From positions 4,300,485 through 4,364,484 of the forward strand of contig NW_015622542.1 of assembly GCF_000835495.1 (NCBI RefSeq): a stretch of DNA of 64,000 bases. The letters run 5' to 3'. Positions 1 through 11,991 of the stretch are shown piece by piece (positions within the stretch are counted from its first letter, which is position 1; the number at the start of each line of letters is the position of its first letter). The notes under the pieces were generated by a model, which saw only the letters and a list, made by a program, of their open reading frames with translations, ran no database searches and was not told where the DNA came from. Position numbers and translations under genes: made by a program. The stretch comes from Cladophialophora immunda. Its lineage: Eukaryota > Ascomycota > Eurotiomycetes > Chaetothyriales > Herpotrichiellaceae.

Positions 1-361
1 GAAAGAAGGTGACAGAGCTGGTCCGGCAGAGTCCTTGTCGGAGAGTGCAGCTGCCAGGGAAGAATCATGCAAGCCTCCGTCCAGCCATGAGACTCTGGAT
101 TCCGATTAGCATGATATATATACTAGACTTCAGGGATAGGAAGATGAGAAGAAAAGGGAAAGAGAAAGAGAAAAAGAAAAAGAAAAGTCAGAACTCAGGT
201 TGTTGTCAAGAGGTGCATCGATTCAGCCTGGAGAACCTTCCGGGATTCTTTCCTGATCACCTGATATGCCTTATGTACAATCGTGGGAGGAGGAGCAAGT
301 CAACGCTTGCATCAGGGTTGAAACTTTGGTCTCTGCTTCAAGCCTTCGAAACCTCCATCTC
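1..361. other. 3' flank of the complex I subunit gene
   Basis: No gene is supported here. The stretch contains an A/G-rich run near 140-190 and is probably the 3' untranslated and downstream region of the minus-strand gene that ends at 362. Confidence 0.5.
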
Positions 362-1173
362 TCACTTGCCACCTTTTGATAACCTCTCGGCTTCCAACTC
401 TCGCTCTGCTTGCTGGTAGTATTTGGCTGTGTCCACACCGTGCTAGAACACATCAGCTGGTCTCATCCCCGCTCGTTGAACGAGTCTCACTCACCTGGTT
501 GTGGTTGACGAAATTCGCCCATGGTACCACATTCGCCATCAGCGCTGAGTATCTGCTGTTTCGCGCCGCGACACCCTGCATATAAGGTGTGAGGTCCGAG
601 TTGCCATAAAGTGGCTCCCCCCTCTTAACTTTGTCCACCATCTCCCTCATGTCCATCTTGACTTCTCGTTCGTTCTCCGTCCAGCCGTAGAATCTCACTG
701 TCGTCGCCAACTCGTCAGTCCAAGCTCAGAGAAACGGATCGGCGGATTCGTTCTCGCGGTAGAAACCTACGGCAACTCCTCTGATATACCAATCCCGCGC
801 CTGCTAACAAGCCAACAGCGCAGCCAAGTCGAAAGGCCATGGGAAAAGCGCCTTTGCCGGAAAACGAGGGAGCGTATCGTTCGGTCATGAGCATGAAAGC
901 CGGACCCACGGCTGCCATTCCGGCTCCGTATAACCAGTCTTCTCTTCTCGCATATCCAAATGCTCTTCTCCAGTGACTGAAGATTAATGCGTCAGTGAGT
1001 GGTCGGGAGGAGCTTCTAAACTGTGAGATGAAGGAGGGACGTACGGATCTGTGTCGATAATCTATTGTAGGTATGTGTTAGCTTTGATCCCATGTTTCGT
1101 TGTTGTTAGACCTTACCGGATAGTCTGTGTTCACCCGCTTAGGCGGGATAAACACCTTCTGCTCGTCGGCCAT
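362..1173 (-). CDS. NADH:ubiquinone oxidoreductase 20.9/21 kDa accessory subunit (complex I, NUXM type)
   Basis: Accessory membrane-arm subunit of mitochondrial respiratory complex I, found in fungi. Exons on the minus strand are 1173-1117, 1061-1045, 976-771, 697-495 and 442-362, joining in frame to 187 aa, the usual size of the family. The N-terminal block (YPIIDTDPHW, about residues 18-27) is followed by a glycine/alanine-rich hydrophobic segment and the strongly conserved RFYGWTENEREV stretch (about 94-105). The C-terminal block contains MQGVAARNSRY and ends with an AKYYQQAERELEAERL helix. Exon 2 is only 17 nt, yet it supplies IIDTDP of the conserved motif, so I consider it real. All donors are GT (one is GTAGGT) and all acceptors are AG. 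The family call rests on remembered conservation. The exon model is well constrained by frame. Confidence 0.9.
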
Positions 1174-1430
1174 GGCTGTAGCGACTTTCCTCACTGGTAG
1201 ACACTCCTCAGCATTGGATCTTGAGGTTCAACGAGCATGCGGAGCTTCGAGTGCCAAGAGGCTAGATCAAACTTGGGATAGTTCAATGGTTTCAAATGAC
1301 GTACTTTGCACGGTCGTAATTAGTCACGACGCGTCGGGGTTCTCATTGAACGCGTTCCCCAAGTCTTATACCAACCCACCACTGGTCAACTTTCTACAAC
1401 ACAGAAGGCTCAGGAAGACACTACCACAAT

Positions 1431-2951
1431 ATGGCGGCGGATCCCTTAACTGCAGCAACCGTTGACAGCCTACTGAACCTTGACAATTCTGACGATGAAG
1501 ATCCCTTCAACGACCGGCCAGCCCCGCGAGATCGTTACGAAGACCCAACATCGAGTCCCGGCTACAAACGAAAGGCAGTAGACCAGCTCGACGCCAGTCT
1601 GGGGCTGGACGAGGAGGTCAAAGTCACAAAGAAAAGGAAGCCTATCTCAAAACTTGACGAAGCAAGACTCCTTTCGGCGCCGGGAATACCCAAGCTACGC
1701 GCCGATGCACGCTCCGGGAAGTTCTCCAAAAAGCTACGTCTAAAGGGGAAGGGCCATGAGTTTTCCGACGTCGCACGGCTGTTGAACCACTATCAGTTAT
1801 GGCTCGACAATCTATACCCGCGAGCCAAGTTCGCCGACGGACTACAATTGATCGAGAAAGTCGGGCACAGCCGACGCATGCAAGTCATGAGGAAAGAGTG
1901 GATTGATGAAGGGAAGCCTGGATATATCAGAGATAGAGAGGCAAAGGAGACAGCAGAAAATGAGAAGGAAGCGGATAAGGAAAACGATGATCTGTTTGCG
2001 AGAGATCACGCGGGTGCAGATAACGCGGACCAAGAGGCTGCGAATGCTGGCGTTGGCGCAGAGGACGACTCTTTATTCGTTCCGGACCTCCACCACAACA
2101 AAGCGAATAATAAAAACGATGATGGTATGCTTCCGGACGATGACGATCTTGATGCTCTACTAGCCGAGCAGGAGACCCGTATCACCACGCGTCCCTTGGC
2201 TGTATCGAATCCAGCAGAGGACAACGATTCCGAGGGCGATGATGATCTTGACGCGTTGTTGGCCGAGCAAGAACTGCGGCGTGCGCCTCCGCAACCTCCT
2301 CCATCCCAGCACGCAGCTACATTTGCGCCCAAACTAAAGCCTTCGCCCTTTGGCGGAAACGACAGTGACGATGACGACGAAATGGATGATCTAGATGCCC
2401 TGCTTGCAGAGCAAGAAGCGCGCATGCAACCCAGCACCGCTCATTCGAATCCCAACAGCATGCAGGTGTCGATGACGCAGAACAGAGAGCGCACTGTCTC
2501 AGGACCAGATGGAGACATGGCCCAGGATGATGAGTTGGACGCGTTGATAGCCGAGCAGGAAGCACGGCAAAATGTCACCATCGAAGCACCGGTGTCTTCA
2601 TCACCCACAGACAGACCCGCGACTTCACGTCCTGTAGCGGCTGCTGCCGAGCCAGCTGACAAAGCCGATGGTGCAGACATGTTCTCCTCGTCGCCTCTGA
2701 GAGGTACAGCACCAATAGGTTTGGGGCTTGCTGGGGAGCTAGGAGTCGAACTGGACCCTGCTGAACCGAGATCAAGCCTCACCGCCACTCAAACGCAAGA
2801 GACTAGATCGTCTGAAGGCGAAGACGTTCCTATTGCCACGCAAAGATCCAAAGCTGGTACCAGCACTGAAGCAGCGGAGGAAAAGGAGGAGGAATCACAG
2901 GGTCTGGACGCCGGGGATATGTTCTCATCTTCGCCTGTGCAGAATGAATGA
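1431..2951 (+). CDS. csm3: Csm3/TIPIN (Swi3-type) replication fork protection complex subunit
   Basis: Single-exon gene of 506 aa. Residues about 68-160 match the Swi3/Csm3/TIPIN domain (PISKLDEARLLS, GIPKLRADA, the basic RLKGKGHEFSD, then a helix LLNHYQLWLDNLYP and FADGLQLIEKVGHSRRM). This protein pairs with Tof1 and, with Mrc1, stabilises paused forks and carries the S-phase checkpoint signal to Mec1. The tail is acidic and repetitive: a DLDALLAEQEAR unit occurs four times (about residues 239-250, 272-283, 320-331, 368-379), each after a run of aspartates, and DMFSSSP occurs twice. The N-terminus carries a typical acidic DDEDPF segment. It is convergent with mec1, 437 bp away. The start is the first methionine of the frame that precedes the conserved region. 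Confidence 0.9.
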   Translation: MAADPLTAATVDSLLNLDNSDDEDPFNDRPAPRDRYEDPTSSPGYKRKAVDQLDASLGLDEEVKVTKKRKPISKLDEARLLSAPGIPKLRADARSGKFSKKLRLKGKGHEFSDVARLLNHYQLWLDNLYPRAKFADGLQLIEKVGHSRRMQVMRKEWIDEGKPGYIRDREAKETAENEKEADKENDDLFARDHAGADNADQEAANAGVGAEDDSLFVPDLHHNKANNKNDDGMLPDDDDLDALLAEQETRITTRPLAVSNPAEDNDSEGDDDLDALLAEQELRRAPPQPPPSQHAATFAPKLKPSPFGGNDSDDDDEMDDLDALLAEQEARMQPSTAHSNPNSMQVSMTQNRERTVSGPDGDMAQDDELDALIAEQEARQNVTIEAPVSSSPTDRPATSRPVAAAAEPADKADGADMFSSSPLRGTAPIGLGLAGELGVELDPAEPRSSLTATQTQETRSSEGEDVPIATQRSKAGTSTEAAEEKEEESQGLDAGDMFSSSPVQNE

Positions 2952-3388
2952 TCTGACGCCAAGTTGCCCTGTCAGATATTGTCATGGCGATGACGACTGT
3001 TGAAATATGACGAGCTACAACGGGATTTGGTCTTTTTGGTCGAGCAAAGGTATTATACAGCGGATGGAGACACGAGACTGAAAGAGAGGAAGAAATACTC
3101 GTTAGGAAAGAGTATCAATTTTGCCTTTCGTATGCGTTATGATAAAACCGCCGTATGTTCAAAGATAATCGTAACCCATGATGCTCTCCAAACTACACCC
3201 AGTCTCCAGCGGCGACAACTACTCTGTACACACCTGAACCTGAACCATAGGATCCGTGGTCGCACCTGCCCTATCCGTCGGAATTTCTATCGTCTCCGCA
3301 ATCATGCCGCCATGAAAAATTAAGCCACCACTCGAAACACCTCGAGGCAAAAGGCGTCGGCGCGTCCTCGAATTGATAGCGACGACCA
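2952..3388. other. Convergent intergenic region, csm3 / mec1
   Basis: The 3' ends of csm3 (plus) and mec1 (minus) face each other here. I see no gene. The interval probably holds both 3' untranslated regions. Confidence 0.5.
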
Positions 3389-6300
3389 TTAAAAGAAAGC
3401 ACACCAGCCGATGTACATCCTGCATAGATTGCGAGGGTCCGTCGCCCTACTGATCATCTCGTCAACGTAGCCGCCCACGCTCAGGGGTACCGACTCTCCG
3501 GGCAACATGCCCCTGACCTTGCCGCTGACGCCCTCGAGCACCTCGACCGGGGTGCTGGGCACGCCCGAGACGACTTTTTTCTTGCGTCCGGCCGAGTTGA
3601 TGAAATCCGTGGTGGGGTCGTGGAGGAATGTCTCGAGGATGGTCATGAGGGCGTCCTCGTTCGACCTCAGGAGTGTCAGCGTGATCTCGCAGCACTTCCT
3701 AAACGGTCCTTCGTATCCGTACGCGCCCATGGCGTCGACCATATTGTGGGTCAGCCGGAACGGGACCATCTCGGGTTTCTCAAACGTGAGGCCTTTGTCA
3801 AAGAGACAGTTGAAGTCCACATGCAAAGTCCCGCCGTTGTCTTCTTCAAAGAGGATGTTCTCGCCATGCCGGTCCCCGAGGCCCAAGACGTGGCCCACGA
3901 TTGACATTACCGCAGCGGATCGAGTATATCTCAACCGCGCATTGAACCACGCGCTCGGATCAGGGAAACTCTCGACGAACCACTCATGAAAAACAGGTGG
4001 GAACTTCTTGATGACTTTGTTCGTGAAGATTTTGGCGTTCTCGGGATCTCCTGAGCAAGATTCGTCTAGCAAATTCCGAATCTCAATGTAATTCGGATGG
4101 ATGGACTTATCCTTGTACAGCTTGAGAATGATGTCGCGGAAGGTTTTGAGATTGTCCACCCACTCAATCAAGCCGCATTCTTCGTTCATTGGAATCACGG
4201 CATAGGTGCGAATATAGAGTCTCCGTTTGGCGGCGTCAACGTCACGCTTGAGAAAGCGGTTGATCATGTTGTTAAACTCCATAAGCCGTTGGTCTTTGCG
4301 GAGATCGTCTTTCGGTTTGGCAAGAACGGAGTACATGTTTCCATCAGACCCACGAATAGTGAGCTTTCTGGGCTTCTGAAGAGAGGCTAACACAAGAGCT
4401 TCGTCAACAAAGGCGCTGATGGTGATGGGTTCTTTGGCGAAAGGACGAAATGCTTTAAGCTGTGCCGCTTCGAAGCTCGTGGGCATGCTGGGAATGAGAC
4501 AAGCTTGATTAGGCACCACCAATTTCGAAGGGGCGATTTTGTGGTTGAAACCAAGTTCTCTGGCGAGGCTGATTTTGGTGACTTTGTTTCTGATTTCAAA
4601 TTCAGAGACACGAAGGAGTTCTTTGACGAATTTTTGACCACTGGTGAACATGCTCCTGAGCTCGGCTGCGGATGAGTCCTTGCTGGATTTCTTCGTGACC
4701 TCGACAATCTTGTTGACAATGGTCAAACCTTTGATCGCCCGCTCCTTCTGTTGTGATTCAACCACTGCCAACAACGTCCAGAATGCTTGTTGTGGGAATG
4801 CTTTCACTACTTTAACCACGATACTGGTGAGAATCTCGCAGACGACTTTGCTGGGATGGCATATCCGAGCAACAATCTGCGGCAGAATGGTGTAGAGTAA
4901 AACTGGCTGTAGACGGTCGGTATACTTCTTGATCTGGTTGTTCGTCTCCTCAATGATGCGTTTTCGCTGTGCCGCAACTTTGGAGTGAAACTCGGCGCTA
5001 CCTCGACGGTCATCTCTTGGAAGGTCCATCCCATCTACCAGCTCGAACCAGAGCGTCAATACTTTGGGAAGAGTTTGGAAAACGTATTTGCTCCCAGTGA
5101 GGAGCGATCGTAGATAGTTTTCGATAACATGTTTCGCCGTTTCTCCCGTCAGATAGGTTTGGCTCTCTTTGCCAGGAGGCATTGCTCTTTCCGAGTCAAG
5201 AACTTTGTTGTAGTAGCGGCCAAGGTGATACCATCCTTGCTCACCTTTGCTGAAGGTTTCTGTTGCTTTCCTGAATGTTTTCCTGATGACTTCCGATTGG
5301 GTTTGACCGGCTTGTGCCAGCCATTTTCCGAGTAGAACGTGTGCTTTGGCAGTGATTTCATTTTGAGAGTGGCGTTGCTCCACCGTCATTGTTGTCGGTC
5401 CGTTGTCAGCCACGTAATCATGGGCCACGAATGCCCCCGACTCGATGGCTCCTTCAAGAGTTTGGATGGCTTTCCGGTGGTGCCCTTCCAACCACATCAG
5501 TTTTGCCTGTTCAATTGCTGCAGACTTGTCACCTAGCACAGAAGCTTTGAGAACAGCATTGAAAGCCTGGGTGGTTGAACGTGCTTTGCGCGCGAGTCGA
5601 GCGCTTGAGAGCCATGCGGCCGCAACATCATTTAGAGCGAACATATCTGGTCTGAGAGACATTACAGCCCGGCGGATCCCCAAGAGATACTGTTTGTCGG
5701 CAACGTTGGATCCGAGCACATCGAGACGGCCGCGTAGGGTGTCCAGAACGGTTGCACGATCTTCCTTAGGGCTTTCGGCGATCAATTGCATATCGCTGAG
5801 TACATGCAAGCGTAGAAGCGTGTCGTGGCTGGCTTGGAATGAAGAAATACTATTGTAGTTTAGTTCAGAGGCGGTGGTGCGATACACTTCCGAAAGTAGC
5901 TGAGTGACTCTTGCCTCATCGTTGTTGTTGACGGCCAGCATGATTTCTGCAACGTGAGAAGAAAAGTCGTGTCCAACCTCTTGAGGAATGTAATTGGATA
6001 GCAGATCCCAACGGCTTGTTGCCCACGCGGCCTCGAGGGCGTAAGGGGCCAGTAAAGTCGCGGAACTGCTGCTGCGGCTCTTAATGCCGTCGAAATGATG
6101 GAGGAGGGCGTCATACTGCCCGGATTCCTTGAGGCAAGCCATTAAGTTCTTTTGCGCATCACTGTCATCTGGAGAAGCGACAAGTTGCATTTCATACCAG
6201 CTTTGAGCAGCGGTCCACCGACCTGCTTTCTTGTGCTCCAAGACTTGCTGTTCAATATCGAGTACGTGCATCCGAGAAGAAATGCCCTCAATACCGTCTG

Positions 6301-9300
6301 GTTCATCAATCTGAGCATAGATATCTTGCAGTCTCTGGAGCTCGGCTTCGACGTCGTCTTTTTTGCTTTTGCGGATATGCTGCTCCCAATGAAATAGAGC
6401 CCTCGAATAAGATCTGCATTCTAAGGCCCGTCGAGCAAGAACATCAGGCGGAATCTGCTCTAGCACTCGCTCGATACTGCGTATTTGGTCCGCAGCTTTG
6501 CCCAAGAGCAGATCATTCAGTCCACGATCTGACTTTGCCAGAGCCATGGCATACTGTTTGCGCTTCTGTTGTTGCCATGTAGACATGTAGTCAAGGATTT
6601 CAAAGACTGTCTGACTGCACAACTTGATGTCGTCCTGCACTCTCCGATCATGATCGTCTAGCGACTGGCTGAGAATTGAACTGATCTCGGCTATAATATC
6701 TTGACTGTCCTGCTCTATGCCACTGACAATGAGATTGACCACAGCATACGGCAGAAGGAAAGCTGGAATGGAAGCATCTTGACCATGGATTATGCGACAA
6801 CAAATGGAAAAGATAATTTCGACGTTGTCTCCGGTGCTTCTGTGAAGGAAGTCCAATGTGATCGTTCGCAGCCAATCGCGGTGCTTCATGCCAGGGGTGA
6901 AAAGAGGATAATGACTTTTCTCAGGCGCCCGAACCTCCTGCACCGTATACTTGGAGCTGATGAACGGTGTCAATACGTTCTGAGTGGATTCAGGCAGCTG
7001 ATTCCACAGGCTTGACGCCAGGTTGCCGGATTCGTCCGTCGACGTATCCTGCCTGCAAGAGTTCAAGAATTGCTGCATCGCCCAGCCGAGGAAGCCTTGA
7101 GCTCTCGTTGTATTCGCAGACAAGAAGGCTTTGACCAGGACGTGCTGCAAGAAGAAGAAAATCCACTCGATGACTTCGTCTGCACTTACAAAATTTGCAA
7201 GGACAACCATTGTCTTGCGATCTCTCAGGCTTTCGATCTTGCTGGCGTCCATGCATCCTATACTGCCTAGGCACTGCCCACACAGCCTTGAGACCTCATT
7301 GCTTGTGTTGAACTTCACGCAACAATCCAGTAATGCACGAGTCAAGTCGGCCACGAACTCATCGGGTTGTTCCCTGAGGATGGATCTCTGGAGAAGATCT
7401 TGTTTCTGATATAGAAGTGGCGCTAACTCAACCAGAGCTTGTTCAACCACGGCAATGTTCTCGTCTTGCAGTCTCTGGATATAAGCAATGATTTGGTGAC
7501 GCTCATCCATCTGACCTTTTAGGGCCATTATCTCAGATTCGAACTTGGCCATGACCGGAATTGAAGCTAATGACGGCATTGTGGCAAAGTGCTCTCGCAC
7601 GATATCTGTGTGGTTTTTGAGTAGATCGCCGACAAGGTTATGTGCTAAACGGTGGGACGGACTGTCGAGCGCATCCCACGTTCGAACAATAATAGCCAGA
7701 GTCTGGTCAATGAGAGGTCTCAAATCATCTCTCTTGAGTGATTTGACCATGGCAGCCCAAGAGGTAAAGGCAGCGTCGCAGAGATCGGGGTCGTCCAACC
7801 CGGATCTGAGACAAGCACAAATCTGAGGAAGAGCTCGCACAATCCGGGTTTTGCCCAGTTTGACTACCTCCCCAAGAGCGGCGAGACATCGCCTCTTATC
7901 GACCTTGGACTCCTTTGCCTCCAGATCATTCAGGAGAACAGTAAAATGTGTGACGATTGCGAGAACATTATTCTCTAGGAAGGTTCCCATGCTATCACTG
8001 CGCCTCGTCCCAGATGATTGTCCACGTTGACGAGCGACCAGCTGTGCCAACAACTGCAGAGCTCGATAAATCCGGGAAGATTTGCCCTGGCCACTATCTC
8101 CGATAGCCTTAAGGAGCTCGCAGGTGATGTGGATGGGATCCAGAGCGACCCAATCTGCAAGGTCAGTCTTCCCAAAGTCTTCAGATACGTCCGACAGGAT
8201 TGAGATAATGGATTGTTCCGCTTCAGGAAAAGGCTGGACGAGCAGGAACGACAGGATGGCAATAAGATTCTGCCTGTGCGTACACAAGTCGAAGAGGGTA
8301 GTTGATTGCCCATTCGCCTCAGCGAATTTCCTTATCACATCCTTTGCTTTGTGTAAGACCAGATAAGGGAGAGCGAATTCAGCAGCGTGCCCCATCAGAC
8401 CGGTAATGTCCATCCCCAGTAGATCGGATAGTTGATGAGCAATATTCGGTCGGGACATCAAGGATTTGGCGAATACCACACCAAGAGTCCGCCAGAACGG
8501 TCGAAAGAGGAGCCATACTGAGATTTGCAAGGATTGAGCAAGATGCTGAATCTCAGCATATACCAAACCACTGAGGTATGGGTTGGTGTGCCCAAGGTAT
8601 TCCACGAGTCGGACCAGGATGATGTTTAGTTCTTCATCCCCGACAACTTTAGCCATCTGCGTGAGAGCCATGACTGTGGTTTCCTGCAGGGAAGCATCTC
8701 CTTTCTGCCATAAACTGTCCAGGAAGTCCAATGCCGTTATTCTGTTTTCTCGCGCCAGAGACAAGTCGTGGTGCTTTCTCCTCATCACGTAGGCCTGCAA
8801 GGTTCTACCTGCGACTATTCTCAGGTCTCGGGAGGAGCTCTTGAGGGACTGGAGACACCAGTCACCGGCAGGTGTTTGGCCGAGCTTCAAGTCTTCGGTC
8901 GAGTTTGTGTGCATGATGATTCGACGGAGAGAAGACATGGCAATTATTCTGGCTCGGGAACGGCGCGAGATTGCCTGAATGAGGACAATCAAAGTCTTGA
9001 GTAGTTCTTGGCTCACAGGTGAAGCCGGATTGGGACCAGCACCCTTTGTTTCGCAATCCTCATCACACATCGGACAATAGCTATCCAAAGTGGGCGAAGC
9101 AAGCTGGCACGCGGTCAGGCCTAGCAAGCCGAGTGCATTGCACTGTTTCTCTTCTGACAGGTGTTTGAAGTTCTCAGCTGACGTTTTGCTCAGCCCATCA
9201 AGATCAGGAGCTGCGCTCCCAGTCAACTCTGAGGTCAGTCTGCGGCAGACTTTCTGTTGCAAGCTACCATTCAACACTCCATCCTCGGCATCGGTTGACA

Positions 9301-10391
9301 AACGTAATCGCTTCCGTGCTCGGTCACCATCAGGCCAGGGCGCGTAGGTGTCTTTGAACAGCATTCTTGGCGGCGCGGGAGGTGTGATACTCAAAATACG
9401 GATTTCATGACTGAGATTCTGGCAAGTGGTAAGCAGCAATAGATTAGTATGAGCCATAGAATGTTACCTCAGCATGATCACTGCCCGTTATCAGGTTCTC
9501 GTTTTCTTCGGCGAACTGCCGAAATCGCGAGAAGACTTTGCGGAACTGAACTTTGGTTTGTGGCGATTCAGAGTATCTAGATACCACTTTCAAAACTTGG
9601 GCCAGTCCGAGTAACAGCTGTTGCAAGGACGAAAACTTGAGGCTCGGAACGTTGATTTCGAGGCCATTTGTGATTCTCGAAACTGTAGAGGCAAAGTCTT
9701 CCCCATCGACGACTATGGTTTTGTTCGGCTGAGCAGTCGGTAGTGACTCGGCGATGCAGAGAATGCCTAGTCAAAGTCAGTGTTGAACACACTAGAATTC
9801 AACAACGTAGAGTGACTGACCGGAAACGCAATTCCTGAGAAAGTCAAGAACGATATCGCACGAATACGTGGTTGTACATTTTCTGTCAGCTTCCACCATT
9901 GAACTGAACAATTCGAGAACAACATCCCTGGCCACATTTGCCTGGGCTGAGGCGACCAACGGAAGAAGTGTCGGGATCAGCCAGGCATAGAGAGGGCGTC
10001 CATTCCCGGTGGTGGGCCTGCCCTGGGCATCTGACTTTACGTAGACAACCTGGGGAGATCTTTCGATAGCGACTTGAAGGACTTCAAGGCACGTTCGGAA
10101 TTGAGAGTCGCCCCTACCTGCAGCGGTCGTGGAGCGGAAAGGGTCTTCTTCAAGAATACGCTCGATGCCGATCTGGAAGACGATGCAGATCAACTTGTGG
10201 TTGACGGCCACGTCGGCGCCCAGATTGGGCTGACCTTGGTCATCGGTTCCTAGTGCTTCAGCCAGCAGTTGGTTGAAATTGTCTCGATCCAAATCAGTCA
10301 CTCCATTTCCATGGACAACGTGCGTGGCCAGAATAGAGGATGGTGGAGGCTCGAAGCCATTTGTCTGTCCTGCAGCAGGCACTGGCGCCAT
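3389..10391 (-). CDS. mec1: Mec1/ATR (UVSB, Rad3) PI3-kinase-like checkpoint kinase
   Basis: Apical DNA-damage and replication-stress serine/threonine kinase. Three exons on the minus strand (10391-9821, 9766-9468, 9418-3389) join in frame to about 2299 aa, close to budding-yeast Mec1. The protein is mostly helical HEAT/FAT repeat, with the kinase lobe near the C-terminus: GDRHGEN starts at residue 2138 (catalytic loop), and HVDFN supplies the metal-binding aspartate near 2158. A FATC end (TDPRNLCRMYIGWCAFF) closes the protein at the stop. The MYIGW end is typical of the ATR branch and separates it from TOR and ATM. The first donor is GTCAGT, less usual but frame-consistent, and the second intron is GTAACA..CCAG. 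The start lies 206 bp from the HGH1 stop on the same strand. Orthologue names include UVSB (Aspergillus), MUS-9 (Neurospora) and Rad3 (fission yeast). Confidence 0.93.
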
Positions 10392-10597
10392 AGGCTCTCA
10401 TACAAAACATGTCGAGTTTGGTTGGGAATGAATCACAGACGCGTCAATCAGGAGGAGAAAAGGTGGGAGTGGCATGTCACGCGCCGGCAAATATGCTTCC
10501 CCGTAGTATCTGCCATTAAAGGCTTTAAGAGCCCGCCGTAGTGCTTGGCACGGAAATTCACTAAATCCGGGGCTTACGGTCCTAGGTCTCGTCCCCT

Positions 10598-11991
10598 TCA
10601 AAATATCTCTTCTATCTTCTCGTCTTCATCCACCTCTTCGACCTTTGGCCTCTCCTCCTCGTCTCGCATGAGAACTTGTACTAGGCGGTCACATGCCTCC
10701 CTGACACCCTCGTCCTTGACGTGCATGTGCGTCTCTCTAATCAGCGGATACACCTGCACCTTTCGTAGCTTCTCCCGTCCCTCCCTCGTAGTGGTTAGCA
10801 GCAACAACGTTTCGAGATGAGTAACAAGAATATCGTTGTCACTGTCTCTAGCCTTGTCAGGCGGCAGGAGTTGCAAGTCTGGGAGCATATTGGCCGATTC
10901 TTCTTCTGAGAACTCTTCTGACCCAGCGAGGGGGAGGAGGATGTATGGCAATATGTTGACGCCAGGTACCCCATCAACGGTTTCGGTATCGTCGGCCAAG
11001 AGTAGAGGGTGTTTGTCAACTTCAAAGGCAACATTCTTAATTGTGCTGGCAACCCCTCTCCGCCGAATGTGGCTTTTGTGCTCCGTGAAGACTGTTAATT
11101 TGCTTATGGGCACCACCCCGTCATAATCCCTTTTGCTCAGAAAATAATCCCGACCGACTTTGTGTTTTGACAGGTCGGCTAAGAAATATGCCAGATAGTC
11201 GAAGTTTGCGTGTTTGTTGAGAGACCCGTCGGCCCCTTTCACAAAGCAATCGAGCAGCTGGTCGAGCGCATATGGAGACGTAGATACAATTTTGGCGGGC
11301 AAGGCTCGCTTCAGGCTAATCAACTTCTCCATATGATCCGTTTTGGCAAGGTTTGAGAGGAGCATGGCAATCTCATCAGCGGTTTGCTCTTTCGGATCCT
11401 TCAACTTTCAGTCAGCTTCCTCTCGGCATCGTGGGCATGGAGCAGAGGACCTGGAGACGGGTTCCAACCTACATACTGTTATCTTCTTGAGCAGTGTCTC
11501 AACAAAGTCATCGTCTACCGCCAGGTTCTCGAGGATTTCGGTATCGTGGCTGATGTTGATTAAAATTGTAAGAGCATTTTTGGCTATGGGCTAGAGCCGG
11601 AAGCGTGGGCCTGCGTCAGAACCGTGCCAATGAACACATGTCCAAGGTCACACTCACAGGATAGTCTCTAACGAGAAGTTTCAAGTCTTTGACAGGGACG
11701 AGTTGAGGTTTCTTAAAAATGGCCGGGTCTGCAGAGTGGCCGACAAGATGGTCGCAGGCTGATTGAAGATCATTTTGTCAGCTTGAAGATTCCCATCACG
11801 TAGCTCCCCACATCGACACACCCTAGCCAGTCGAAGACACAGATCAAGGTCTGAAACGAAGAGGTTGTGCTTACCAAGTTGTCGGATTTGAGTATTTCCA
11901 TGATGCAAAAACTCGAGCAACTGGAATAAATCAGGCATGATCGCGGCGGGTTTCACGCGGACTGGCTTACCTCCTCCAACTCCGTAGGCAT
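10598..11991 (-). CDS. hgh1: HGH1 homologue (eEF2 folding factor, ARM-like)
   Basis: Exons on the minus strand: 11991-11971, 11920-11875, 11758-11658, 11590-11477 and 11398-10598, giving about 360 aa. The N-terminus MPTELEELLEFLHHGNTQIRQL, the middle LVPVKDLKLLVRDYP and LTILINISHD, and the long final exon (RRGVASTIKNVAFEVDKHPLLL, LPYILLPLAG, LLLLTTTREGREKLR) match the HGH1/FAM203 family (former DUF383/DUF384). HGH1 assists folding of translation elongation factor 2 with Hsp90/TRiC partners. The first exon is 21 nt. The last intron appears to end in GTTGAAG before DPKEQ, a non-pyrimidine AAG acceptor. The choice is supported by the conserved KKITDPKE junction. It may share a bidirectional promoter with the gene at 12904. 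Confidence 0.88.
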
